From contig JAIYAU010000010.1 of NCBI GenBank assembly GCA_027488865.1, positions 1 through 64,000 of the forward strand: a DNA stretch of 64,000 nt, read 5' to 3'. The stretch is from Cytophagaceae bacterium. Its GTDB lineage: Bacteria > Bacteroidota > Bacteroidia > Cytophagales > UBA9547. A model generated the notes under the pieces. That model did no database searches, was not told where the DNA came from, and was given only the letters and a program-made list of their open reading frames with translations. A program made the position numbers and the translations under genes. Every line of letters begins with the position of its first letter. Positions within the stretch are counted from its first letter, which is position 1. This document shows positions 36,837 to 45,826 of this stretch, piece by piece.

Positions 36837-37517
36837 ATGGCCAAAGGATTTTTACATTTACACGTTACAGTAGTCGTGATTTTTTTGCTCTTGTTTGCTT
36901 ATAAGGTGGCATTGCTAATATTGAGCAAAAACGAACAACTAAGTTTTATAAGAAACAAAACAAAAGTTGTGGAAATGATATTAGGCACACTCATATTAGT
37001 TACTGGCACCTATCTTTTCATTACTGACCCCCTTAAAGAAATGTGGCTTTGGGTAAAGTTGGTATCAATTATTGGTTTGATTCCACTTGGAATTATTGGC
37101 CTAAAAAAGGAAAACAAGGCCTTGGCGCTTATTTCACTTATTGGATTTTTATACTTCTTTGTAGTCTCCAAAACGAACAGTTTAACCTTTAAAAGGGATA
37201 AGATAGAAATAGTAGAAGCTCCAGCAGAAAACACTGGAGAAAAACAAAGTACTACAGAAGACATTATGGCTACAAATGAAGAAACACAATTGAACAAAGG
37301 AAAAGCAATTTATACACAAGTGTGTGCTGCTTGCCATGGCCCTGAAGGTAATTTACAATTAGCAGGTGCGGCCAATTTGCAAACGAGTAAACTAACTTTA
37401 GATGAAAAAATAAGCATAGTTACAAACGGCAAAAATGCCATGATGGCTTATAAAGACCAATTGTCAGAACAAGAAATAGTTGCAGTAGTTACCTACACAG
37501 AAACACTGAAAAAATAA
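36837..37517 (+). CDS. SirB2-like membrane domain fused to cytochrome c
   Basis: A 226-residue protein. The first 115 residues have four helices and the SirB2-type start MAKGFLHLHVTVVVIFLLLFAYKVALL with conserved histidine (HLHV). A short linker (about residues 120-155) leads to a class I cytochrome c domain: GKAIYTQVCAACHGPEGNLQ (haem-attachment CAACH), an axial methionine candidate in NAMMAYKDQLSEQEIVAVVTYTETL. The haem domain should face the periplasm. Probable role in electron transfer to a terminal oxidase or reductase; the partner is not in the window. This domain pairing is uncommon in my experience. Confidence 0.85.
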   Translation: MAKGFLHLHVTVVVIFLLLFAYKVALLILSKNEQLSFIRNKTKVVEMILGTLILVTGTYLFITDPLKEMWLWVKLVSIIGLIPLGIIGLKKENKALALISLIGFLYFFVVSKTNSLTFKRDKIEIVEAPAENTGEKQSTTEDIMATNEETQLNKGKAIYTQVCAACHGPEGNLQLAGAANLQTSKLTLDEKISIVTNGKNAMMAYKDQLSEQEIVAVVTYTETLKK

Positions 37518-37522
37518 AATTT

Positions 37523-37548
37523 GGTACAACTTTATAAAAGGTTGTACC
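37523..37548. terminator. Inverted repeat after the cytochrome gene
   Basis: 8-bp perfect stem ggtacaac / gttgtacc with a 10-base loop, 6 bases after the stop codon. There is no strong T-run, so termination function is only probable. Confidence 0.5.
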
Positions 37549-38146
37549 TGTAGTTAGTTTTAAAGACTCTTGAAGTTAATGTGCCTCATGTGAGAAGCTC
37601 TCTAATCTAATTTGGTGAACTTACTGGGCTTAAAGGCAAGTTTGATCGAGGTAATCATCCCATTGTTCGAGTTTTTGAACAAAGTCTCTAGAACGTTGTG
37701 GGTACGCTAGTGAACTTTCGCACTGGTGGAAAATATCAAGTGTTTCATATAAACATGAGTACCTACATTTGAACCTTTGGTTTTGTATCAAAACTAAAGG
37801 GTTTTATTTTAATATGGTGCAAGGAATTAAACTAACTTACATTCGTTTCTAGCCATACATTTTAATCCATAGAAAAGTGGGGCAACTATCCACTTGTAGT
37901 CTACCGATTTTTGTCCGCAATCTTCTATAATACGGGGGATTGATGAATTTGAATTTTTTACAAATATCATGGAAAGGGATTAGCCCTAAAATCAGTATTT
38001 ATTGTGAGTTTGAATGCGACAATGGTGACATGTGTAGATACTGACAAGTGCAGAGCTTAAGTATTGGATTTGTAAAAAGTTGACAAGGTGTGTAACTTGG
38101 CAAATTATTGATTTCATATTCTAAATAAGCACACCCAAATTTCGTT
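37549..38146. other. Intergenic with degenerate repeat copy B
   Basis: About 600 bases without an intact gene. Bases 37831-37888 are the second copy of the degenerate repeat seen at 40-97. Short open stretches (for example GLKASLIEVIIPLFEFLNKVSRTLWVR on the plus strand around 37630-37710) look like gene debris. The region may be a decayed mobile element; nothing more can be assigned. Confidence 0.4.
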
Positions 38147-39211
38147 ATGCGCATTCCAGTCACAATCCTTACAGGCTTTTTGGGGTCAGGCAAAACCACC
38201 TTGCTTAATAAGTTGGTAACTAACAACCATGATAAAAAAATAGCCGTGATAGAAAATGAGTTTGGCGAGATTTCCATTGACAGCGATTTGGTGGTAAAAT
38301 CTACCCAAGACTTGTACGAATTGTCCAATGGCTGTTTATGTTGTACTTTAAACGATGAGTTGGCGGTTGTTTTGGCAAAAATTGTGAATAGTGGCAAGCG
38401 AATTGATCATATTTTTATTGAAACTACTGGCATTGCAAATCCAGGTCCAGTAGCACTAAGCTTTTTGGCTGATGAAGAAATTCAGTCTCGATTTAAGCTT
38501 GATGCCATTATTGCTTTAGCCGATGCTAAGTTCATTACCAATCAGATTGAAAAACATCCCGAAGTGGGTAGGCAGTTGGCTATGGCAGATGTAATTTTAC
38601 TAAACAAGATAGATCTTATTGCAATGGAAGAGTTAGCGGGTATAACACAAACATTGGAAATGATTAATCCTCAAGCCTTAATTTATCAAAGTCAATATGG
38701 ACACACGGATGTGGTTGATCTATTTGACATACAGGCGTTTAGTGCAAGCCATATTTTAAAAACTAAATTTGAAACAAGTTACGAACGCAATGTAGGTCAA
38801 AGAAGTTTTACCTTAGCAACTCCAACCCATACTAGCCATATTTCTAATATCAGTCTTGTGCTTGATAAACCATTGGATTCTATTAAATTCAACACTTGGA
38901 TGAAAACATTGTTATATAATAGCTTTGGTTGCCTTTATCGGGTAAAGGGAATCTTATGGATAAATGATATATCTGAAAGAATTGTATTTCAATCGGTTAA
39001 TAACATGTATGTGAGTGAAGCTTCTGGCGAATGGATACCTCAGGAGCAAATAACCAAGATCGTATTTATAGGTAAATATCTGAAGAAGGTATTAATTGAA
39101 GAAGGCTTAACATTATGCTTGTATGACGGTTCCCAAATGGATTCGGCGTTGATTTACGAGAATATTTCAGCTTTGCAAGCACATTGGATTGGCAAAATGG
39201 AGAATGATTAA
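38147..39211 (+). CDS. COG0523 / CobW-like GTPase, probable metal chaperone
   Basis: A 354-residue G3E-family GTPase. Walker A is GFLGSGKTTLLNKLV, the metal-binding motif is NGCLCCTLNDEL (C-x-C-C), the switch region IETTGIANPGPVALSF, and the guanine specificity motif LLNKIDL. The C-terminal CobW_C domain covers about residues 215-330 (SFTLATPTHTSHISNISLVLDKPLDSIKFNTWMKTLL). Members deliver zinc or other metals to client enzymes. Histidine richness after the GTPase domain is modest. No Zur-like operator was spotted upstream. Transcribed singly. Confidence 0.9.
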   Translation: MRIPVTILTGFLGSGKTTLLNKLVTNNHDKKIAVIENEFGEISIDSDLVVKSTQDLYELSNGCLCCTLNDELAVVLAKIVNSGKRIDHIFIETTGIANPGPVALSFLADEEIQSRFKLDAIIALADAKFITNQIEKHPEVGRQLAMADVILLNKIDLIAMEELAGITQTLEMINPQALIYQSQYGHTDVVDLFDIQAFSASHILKTKFETSYERNVGQRSFTLATPTHTSHISNISLVLDKPLDSIKFNTWMKTLLYNSFGCLYRVKGILWINDISERIVFQSVNNMYVSEASGEWIPQEQITKIVFIGKYLKKVLIEEGLTLCLYDGSQMDSALIYENISALQAHWIGKMEND

Positions 39212-39328
39212 TTAAAATTGATGATATTTTAAGGATTGAATTGCTAATTGTCTTATTTTTACAATATATTACTAGCCTTGTGACAAAATATAACACAAGA
39301 GATAACGTTATTATAGAAAACCCGCTTC

Positions 39329-42300
39329 TTGAAAAAAATTTTAATATATCATTTTTGTATATTTTTCTTGATTTTTGTTGAGATAGATGGTTTTGCCCAA
39401 ACGTCGCAACAAGTATTTGGCAAAAATCGAATTCAGTTCAAAAATTTTAAATGGGAATTTCTTAGTACCCAAAATTTTGATATCTACTTTTATTATGGTG
39501 GACGAGAGAGTGCTATTTACGCATCAAAGTATGCAGAACTTGATTTTGTTAAAATTACCGATTTAATTGGCTTTACCACTTACAAAAAGATAAAAGTATT
39601 GGTGTATAATACACCTAAAGATTTACTACAAAGTAACATAACATCCGACGAACCTAGTCCCGTAGCTGGTGGAGTTACAAATTTTGTAAAATCTAAGATG
39701 GAGGTTGCTTTTCAAGGAAATCACGTTCTATTTAGGGCAGATATCAATAAAGAAATAGCTCGATACCTTATAAATGAATTAATGTATGGTGGCTCAATAA
39801 AAGAAATATTTCAAAATTCTTATTTAATGAGTTTGCCTGATTGGTATATAAGTGGGTTTGCGCAATATGTTGGCTATGGCTGGAATCAGGAAATGGATAA
39901 CCATATGCGTAGTTTGTCGGTGGCAGGTAAGCTCAAAAGCCCTAATGCTTATACTGGCAAAGAAGCGGAATTGTTAGGTCAATCGGTGTGGAATTTTATA
40001 GTAGAAAAATACGGAAAATCTAATGTGTCCTCGATTCTACAAATGACTCAAATAACTAGAAATCACCAAGATGCTATTTCAAGTGTGTTAGGTATAAGCT
40101 ACAAAGAGTTTATAACATCTTGGGAAGACTACTACCTCAAAATAAATATCCCGATAGAGGATGTTACAATTATTCCGTCTAAAACATTAAAAATAAAGAA
40201 AAGAAATAAAAAGAATAGGGTTTATGAGAAGGTTATAATGAGCAATACAGGTGAATATTTGGTTTATGTACAACATCACAAAGGCAGATATAACATAAAG
40301 CTACATAATGTCACCAAAAAGAAACGAAAACTTATAACAAGAGGAGGAATGCGGGTAGTGGATCAAAAGCCCGACGTAACGTTACCTTTAATTTCTTGTG
40401 GTGCAGACCGCATCGGCGTAGTAGATATCAAAAGAAACAAGCTTTATCTCACTACCTACGACTCACGTGGTAGACGAGATAAAAGGGTGCATTTGCCAGG
40501 CTTTGAGCATATTTTGGATTATGATTTTTCTGACGACGGCAACGCTATTGTTTTCAGCGGACAAATAAACGGCCAAAGCGATTTGTATTATTACAACTTT
40601 AAGGATAATACTTACCGCCAGCTTACCTCCGATTTTAATGATGACCTTCAGCCACGTTTCTTGAAAAATTCTTTGTCCATCGTTTTTTCTTCTAACAGGG
40701 CAGAAGACACGGTTATATTTACGCGGGTTTATCCAGAAAAAATAAAGGTTAAAAATTTTAGGGATAATCTAGACTTATTTATTTACGACAATATTAAAGG
40801 AGTTACTAGGTTGAGAAGATTGACAAATACTACTTTTAATGAAACACAACCACAATATTATGATTCCCAATCCTTACTTTATTTAAGTGACCAAACAGGC
40901 ATAAATCAATTATATAAATTGGATCTGGCCACTAAAAGGGCCCATATGGTTTCAAATTTTATGAATGACATCAAAACATATGATGTTTTCTCAGGTACCA
41001 GTTCTATCTCATACATCATGAAAGACAGAGGTAAGGAATATGTATACCATGACCCAAATTTTTTGTTTAAAAACAATTACGATACTTCCACGGCCTACAC
41101 CTCAAGAAAGGCAAGCAATATCAAGAATCTAAAAATTGTAGAAGATGCGCCTATCGTTATCTATTCTGCCAAAGACTCAGTTAAAGACGACGAAGAAATA
41201 GACATAAATCAAGTTAAATTTCAATCAGAAGAAGATATAGATACTGATAATTACAAGTTTGACCAAGATAAAAATCAATCACAAAATGATGACATGGCTA
41301 CTTATTATCCGTCGTCAAGAAGAACGTTTAACAATTTTTCTAGGGAAATATCAGAAGATATGATTAAGAGAACTGGTCCTGTGAAGTATAAAAACCAATT
41401 AAGTTTTGACAGAACAACTAATGCCATCTTATATGATAACCTGAGAGGTTTTGGTACTTTAAATGAAGCAGGGTTGGTAGATATGATGGGAAATCACAAA
41501 ATTTCCGCTGGAATGTTTGCCAAATTTGATTTTAGAACTAGTTCTATGTGGGCTCAATACGAATACCTCAAACGAAGAGTTGATTTTCGATTTAAAGTTG
41601 ATAAAACGCGTTATTTTATTATACAAGAATCGAATACTTTACATAAATATGGTAGCAACAAGTTCGAAAGCATGATTGCTTATCCATTCTCTAATACCTC
41701 CAGAGTTAGTTTTACACCGACTTATACAAATTTATTCTTCTTACAAATGTCCCCTTCTTTTTTTGCCAACAAGACGGATAAAGTCATCGACTACCTAGGC
41801 GCTAAAGTTGAATATTGTTACGATAACACAAGTTATTACGGCCTTAATATGATGGAAGGCATTAGATTCAAAGCTAGTTATGAAAGCCAAAAGGTAATTG
41901 GAAGTGCTAATTACAACTATTCGGTACTTGATGTAGATGGGAGAGGATACCTAAAATTACATAAAGAACTTTTGCTTGCAGTTAGGGGTAGCGGTGGACA
42001 GTTTTTGGGAAATGCGAAAAAGTCGTTCATGATAGGGGGAATGGACAATTGGGTAAATGGTTCTAACGACAACTCTGGTACTGGAAATCCTCTAAATGGT
42101 CCCGATGAAGATTATGTAAATGGTTATCCTGACATACTTTTAAATCGATTTGTTACAAATATGAGGGGTTTTCAAAGGGCCTCTTTATATGGTAACAAAT
42201 ACTTTTTATTTAACGCAGAGCTGCGCTGGCCAATTATTAGGTATTTTTATAAACGAAGAACCATCAATTCTACTTTTTTGAGAAATTTACAAATAACTGG

Positions 42301-42556
42301 ATTTGGTGACTTTGGTTCCGCTTGGTCGGGCTCCAGTCCGTTTCAACGACAAAACAATTATAGTCAAATACCTTTTGATAGAACACCATTTAGCGGACTT
42401 GTAACCACCTTTAGAAGTCCTATACTTACCAGCTACGGTTTAGGTATAAGAAGTTATGTTTCACAGTATTGCATCAAGCTTGACGTGGCTTGGGGCATAA
42501 GAGATTACAAAGAGCAAAAGCCATCGGCTGTAATTTCAATTGGTCATGACTTTTAA
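39329..42556 (+). CDS. Large envelope protein: peptidase-MA-like, PD40 propeller, barrel
   Basis: A 1075-residue exported protein starting at TTG (MKKILIYHFCIFFLIFVEIDGFAQ signal peptide). The N-terminal part (about 25-270) resembles the gluzincin-like peptidase MA domain (NFDIYFYYGGRESAIYASKYAELDFVKI, MSLPDWYISGFAQYVG) but no HExxH is visible (INELMYGGS at the expected place), so probably inactive. Residues about 285-620 hold PD40 beta-propeller repeats (DYDFSDDGNAIVFSGQINGQSDLYYYN, QPRFLKNSLSIVFSSNRAED, LYLSDQTGINQLYKLD). The C-terminal 350 residues form an outer-membrane-barrel-like domain ending DYKEQKPSAVISIGHDF. Likely an outer-membrane or surface protein; precise function unknown. The VWA gene follows after 43 bp. 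Confidence 0.8.
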   Translation: MKKILIYHFCIFFLIFVEIDGFAQTSQQVFGKNRIQFKNFKWEFLSTQNFDIYFYYGGRESAIYASKYAELDFVKITDLIGFTTYKKIKVLVYNTPKDLLQSNITSDEPSPVAGGVTNFVKSKMEVAFQGNHVLFRADINKEIARYLINELMYGGSIKEIFQNSYLMSLPDWYISGFAQYVGYGWNQEMDNHMRSLSVAGKLKSPNAYTGKEAELLGQSVWNFIVEKYGKSNVSSILQMTQITRNHQDAISSVLGISYKEFITSWEDYYLKINIPIEDVTIIPSKTLKIKKRNKKNRVYEKVIMSNTGEYLVYVQHHKGRYNIKLHNVTKKKRKLITRGGMRVVDQKPDVTLPLISCGADRIGVVDIKRNKLYLTTYDSRGRRDKRVHLPGFEHILDYDFSDDGNAIVFSGQINGQSDLYYYNFKDNTYRQLTSDFNDDLQPRFLKNSLSIVFSSNRAEDTVIFTRVYPEKIKVKNFRDNLDLFIYDNIKGVTRLRRLTNTTFNETQPQYYDSQSLLYLSDQTGINQLYKLDLATKRAHMVSNFMNDIKTYDVFSGTSSISYIMKDRGKEYVYHDPNFLFKNNYDTSTAYTSRKASNIKNLKIVEDAPIVIYSAKDSVKDDEEIDINQVKFQSEEDIDTDNYKFDQDKNQSQNDDMATYYPSSRRTFNNFSREISEDMIKRTGPVKYKNQLSFDRTTNAILYDNLRGFGTLNEAGLVDMMGNHKISAGMFAKFDFRTSSMWAQYEYLKRRVDFRFKVDKTRYFIIQESNTLHKYGSNKFESMIAYPFSNTSRVSFTPTYTNLFFLQMSPSFFANKTDKVIDYLGAKVEYCYDNTSYYGLNMMEGIRFKASYESQKVIGSANYNYSVLDVDGRGYLKLHKELLLAVRGSGGQFLGNAKKSFMIGGMDNWVNGSNDNSGTGNPLNGPDEDYVNGYPDILLNRFVTNMRGFQRASLYGNKYFLFNAELRWPIIRYFYKRRTINSTFLRNLQITGFGDFGSAWSGSSPFQRQNNYSQIPFDRTPFSGLVTTFRSPILTSYGLGIRSYVSQYCIKLDVAWGIRDYKEQKPSAVISIGHDF

Positions 42557-42599
42557 CCATTTAGTCAAACTTTTGTGACACCAACCTTGTTAAGGCTCT

Positions 42600-43703
42600 A
42601 TGAAAGGATTTACATTTACAAAATACATTCCTGAAAAAAAAGGAGGGGGCAAATTTGACCAACTTCTTAATATCTTTATGCAGCTCATTACCATGACCTC
42701 TGGAGATGTTTCTCAGGCCTTGTCTTGGATGAGCGACTTGGATAGAAGATACAATTTAACAGATGATGGTTATGGAATGGCCAATTTTATACAAGATCTT
42801 AAAGACAAAGGGTATCTAAAAGAGGAGCCAGCTGAAGATGGAAATGGCGGCTTATCGATTACCCCTAAAAGCGAACAAACAATAAGAAAACAATCTTTAG
42901 ATGAGATTTTTGGAAAAATTAAAAAATCGTCTCAAGGAAGTCATAATTCTCCCATAAGTGGTACTGGTGACGAGCCAACTGCAGATAAACGTGAATTTAG
43001 ATTTGGTGATTCGCCTGACCAAGTAGCCATGACGGAATCCATTAAAAATGCACAAATTAATCATGGCATTGGCGATTTTACCCTTACTGAAGGAGACCTA
43101 GAGGTGGTTGAAAAGGAGTATAAAGCACAAACAAGCACCGTCTTAATGATCGACATTTCACATTCAATGATTTTGTATGGTGAAGACAGAATTACCCCTG
43201 CAAAGAAAACAGCCATGGCCTTGGCAGAGTTGATTAAAACTAAATATCCTAAAGACACCCTAGACATCATCGTGTTTGGTAACGACGCTTGGCAAATCCA
43301 AATGAAAGATTTACCCTATTTGGAAGTTGGCCCATACCATACCAATACAGTTGCTGGCCTTGAGCTTAGTATTGAACTTTTAAGGAGGCGTAAAAATAAA
43401 AATAAACAAATTTTTATGATTACTGATGGCAAACCTACTTGTCTTAAGGAAGGACTTAAATATTACAAGAACAGTTTTGGCCTAGACAGAAAAATTATTA
43501 ATAAAACCCTTAATCTTGCCGATCAGTGCAGAAAATCTAAAATACCAGTTACCACATTTATGATTGCCTCCGATCCATATTTACAGGAGTTTGTAAGAGA
43601 ATTTACAGAGGTAAATCAAGGGAAAGCCTACTACAGCGATCTTAAAGGATTGGGTAATTTTATATTTGAAGATTACCAACGTAATAGACGAAAAAGAGTG
43701 TAA
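42600..43703 (+). CDS. VWA domain protein
   Basis: A 367-residue cytosolic protein. The N-terminal region (about 1-170) is helical and has no known domain (GKFDQLLNIFMQLITMTSGDVSQALSWMSDLDRRYNLTDDG). Residues about 180-360 form a von Willebrand A domain with an intact MIDAS: DISHSMILYGEDRITP (DxSxS-like), a threonine in HTNTVAGL, and ITDGKPTC (the D of the third loop). In other bacteria such VWA proteins pair with MoxR-type AAA ATPases as metal-insertion or assembly factors; no MoxR lies next to it here. Follows the beta-propeller gene by 43 bp. Confidence 0.87.
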   Translation: MKGFTFTKYIPEKKGGGKFDQLLNIFMQLITMTSGDVSQALSWMSDLDRRYNLTDDGYGMANFIQDLKDKGYLKEEPAEDGNGGLSITPKSEQTIRKQSLDEIFGKIKKSSQGSHNSPISGTGDEPTADKREFRFGDSPDQVAMTESIKNAQINHGIGDFTLTEGDLEVVEKEYKAQTSTVLMIDISHSMILYGEDRITPAKKTAMALAELIKTKYPKDTLDIIVFGNDAWQIQMKDLPYLEVGPYHTNTVAGLELSIELLRRRKNKNKQIFMITDGKPTCLKEGLKYYKNSFGLDRKIINKTLNLADQCRKSKIPVTTFMIASDPYLQEFVREFTEVNQGKAYYSDLKGLGNFIFEDYQRNRRKRV

Positions 43704-43728
43704 TTCAAGCTCTTGCGTTTATTATGTT

Positions 43729-45492
43729 TTATTTCTTTTTTAAGTCAAGTGCTTCTGCCATACCAGGCAACAATTTGTTATCGTGGTCCATTATTCCAAA
43801 CCAAACCTGCCAAGAAATATCCATTTCTACAAATATTTCACCCATAGTTTTAAAGTAGGCATTTAAATCTTCTATTTTACTGGTGTTGGGCAATGCACCC
43901 CATTCATTGCAAATAAGCGGTACATTGTGGTCAAATGCCCAGTTTTTAACCTTTGCTAAACGATTTTTAATGTATTGTTTATTTCCCTCTTGATAATATT
44001 GCTTCAATTGGTCTTTTACCCAACTAGGGGTACCATCTAACACGCCAAAATCCCTAAACTCTGTTGACCATCGCTCAGGAGAATAAGGAAATGGTATATT
44101 TTTAACACTTCCCATGTTAGTCCAAGAGGCTCCTTGATGTGTAAAAATAAAAGGATCGTACATATGAAAACTATAAATAATATACTTGTCAGTAAATGGT
44201 TTATTTTTTACCAACTCATCTAAACTGTACCACTTTGTATCGCCAAAAATAATGGGTCTTGTTTTGTCCACTTTACGAATTGAATCTATCATCATTTGCG
44301 CCAAGCTAGTCCAATCGGCTTGGTCAATATACTCTCCTTCAGGTAGTCCTAAACATGGCTCATTGGTAAGTTCGTAAAAAAGGTCTTGGCGTTGCTCGTT
44401 TTTAAAGTGTTTGGCTACCTCTCCCCAAAGTGCCGATGTTGCTTCTTTAAACTGGAGATTTTTAGAAGCCATGCGACTAAAGGTGCCATCATAAGCGTGG
44501 TAGTCAATCGTTAACGAAAGGCTATATTTTTTTGTCCAACTGTTCATAGAATCCAATACAGTATAAAGAATCGGCTCCATTTCGATTTTCTTATTAGTTC
44601 CATTTAATACATTGAGACGGTCCTTAATATATAAATCTAAATCTATCGGAAATCTAATACCCAACATTCCTTGATCGGCTTGTAATTTTATGGTAGCAGC
44701 ATTGTACTTCCATTCATTAGTATTTGAGGATAAAATCTTATTACTTTCTCCCCAATTTGTTAAATTCATTCCTTTGGTTAAATACTTTTTTGACAATGTA
44801 TTGAGGGTTGAAGTCACATTCCCTTTTACCATCACAGGATCAGGAATTTTCGCTGGTAGTATAACCAAGTCATTTTGTTTAAAGTAGTTAAGTTCTTTTA
44901 TAAAACGAATATCATCTATTTGAAAACTACCAGAGCTCTCATCAACATTCCATACTAGATTAATGGAATTATCTAAGTTTAGGTTAACTTTTTTGCCCCA
45001 ACCACCTTGTGTAAGCATAGAAAAATCGATAGTGATGAGTTTCCAACTTGCACTTGTGGGTATTGGAATTTGATAAAAGTCATAATCTATAACTTCTTCA
45101 GTTTCAATCCTGAGTTTATGCCCTGCTCCTTTATGCCAATAGGTCAATCCTACGAAGTTTGCTGGATTGATAGTTGTGGTTTTTTCTATCTTGGTAGCAA
45201 ACGCATAATATGGACTCCATTGATAGGTGCCTTTATCGAGTTCGATATTGCCAACCAACATTCCTTTTGATTCATGACCTCCTGTGGTTACTAAACATTC
45301 TTGAGGCCACATTTGCTGGGCTAGATGGCTTTTGCCGCCCCCTTGATTATCATTAAAAGTGTACCAATACCCACCTAATGTATTTTGGGTGTTGCCATCT
45401 TCAAAATCATCGATTACTAAGTAATTTTGCTGTGCTTGTGCGAAAGTTAGCCAACATAATGATATAAATAGAAGTAGTAATGATTTTTTCAT
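43729..45492 (-). CDS. GH5 endoglucanase with N-terminal carbohydrate-binding-like domain
   Basis: A 587-residue secreted cellulase. Signal peptide MKKSLLLLFISLCWLTFAQAQQ. Residues about 22-205 resemble a CBM11 or CIA30-type beta-sandwich (LVIDDFEDGNTQNTLGGYWYTFNDNQGGGKS, SGSFQIDDIRFIKE). The GH5 catalytic domain covers about 240-570: LTIDYHAYDG, acid/base glutamate in FYELTNEPC (E378), FHMYDPFIF, and the nucleophile in PLICNEWG (E530). There is no T9SS C-terminal domain, so it probably stays periplasmic or is outer-membrane-linked, unlike the GH9 enzyme in this window. Expected to hydrolyse beta-1,4-glucans or oligomers entering the periplasm. Confidence 0.92.
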   Translation of the reverse strand: MKKSLLLLFISLCWLTFAQAQQNYLVIDDFEDGNTQNTLGGYWYTFNDNQGGGKSHLAQQMWPQECLVTTGGHESKGMLVGNIELDKGTYQWSPYYAFATKIEKTTTINPANFVGLTYWHKGAGHKLRIETEEVIDYDFYQIPIPTSASWKLITIDFSMLTQGGWGKKVNLNLDNSINLVWNVDESSGSFQIDDIRFIKELNYFKQNDLVILPAKIPDPVMVKGNVTSTLNTLSKKYLTKGMNLTNWGESNKILSSNTNEWKYNAATIKLQADQGMLGIRFPIDLDLYIKDRLNVLNGTNKKIEMEPILYTVLDSMNSWTKKYSLSLTIDYHAYDGTFSRMASKNLQFKEATSALWGEVAKHFKNEQRQDLFYELTNEPCLGLPEGEYIDQADWTSLAQMMIDSIRKVDKTRPIIFGDTKWYSLDELVKNKPFTDKYIIYSFHMYDPFIFTHQGASWTNMGSVKNIPFPYSPERWSTEFRDFGVLDGTPSWVKDQLKQYYQEGNKQYIKNRLAKVKNWAFDHNVPLICNEWGALPNTSKIEDLNAYFKTMGEIFVEMDISWQVWFGIMDHDNKLLPGMAEALDLKKK

Positions 45493-45565
45493 ATAAATTG
45501 ATTAAACATTTATCAAAGATATGAATAAAATGACAGGTGAGTCCTATAAGATCGCGTAAAAAAAG

Positions 45566-45637
45566 TGGCTTCGCTAGGAATCGAACCTAGATCTAGAGTT
45601 TAGGAAACTCCTATTCTATCCATTGAACTACGATGCC
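45566..45637 (-). tRNA. tRNA-Arg (anticodon CCT)
   Basis: Reads on the minus strand as a full cloverleaf: acceptor arms ggcatcg / cgaagcc, D-arm gttc...gaat, anticodon stem ggagt/actct with loop ttcctaa (CCT, reading AGG), and T-arm ctagg-ttcgatt-cctag. Discriminator A; CCA is not encoded. The acceptor has one A4-A69 mismatch, the rest pairs. Confidence 0.9.
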
Positions 45638-45826
45638 GTATTAAGGGGCTGCAAAAGTACAAAAACTGTGTCATTTATCAAATAAATTTAACAGCTGATT
45701 ACATTTTGAGGCAAATCCTCCAATTGTTGAATAATTAAAATTATAATAGCTTGTATTTTATTCTTTATAAAATTCTTAATAGGCTACGTGGACTATTCTG
45801 AAGTTAAAACAATTATAAGGACAACT

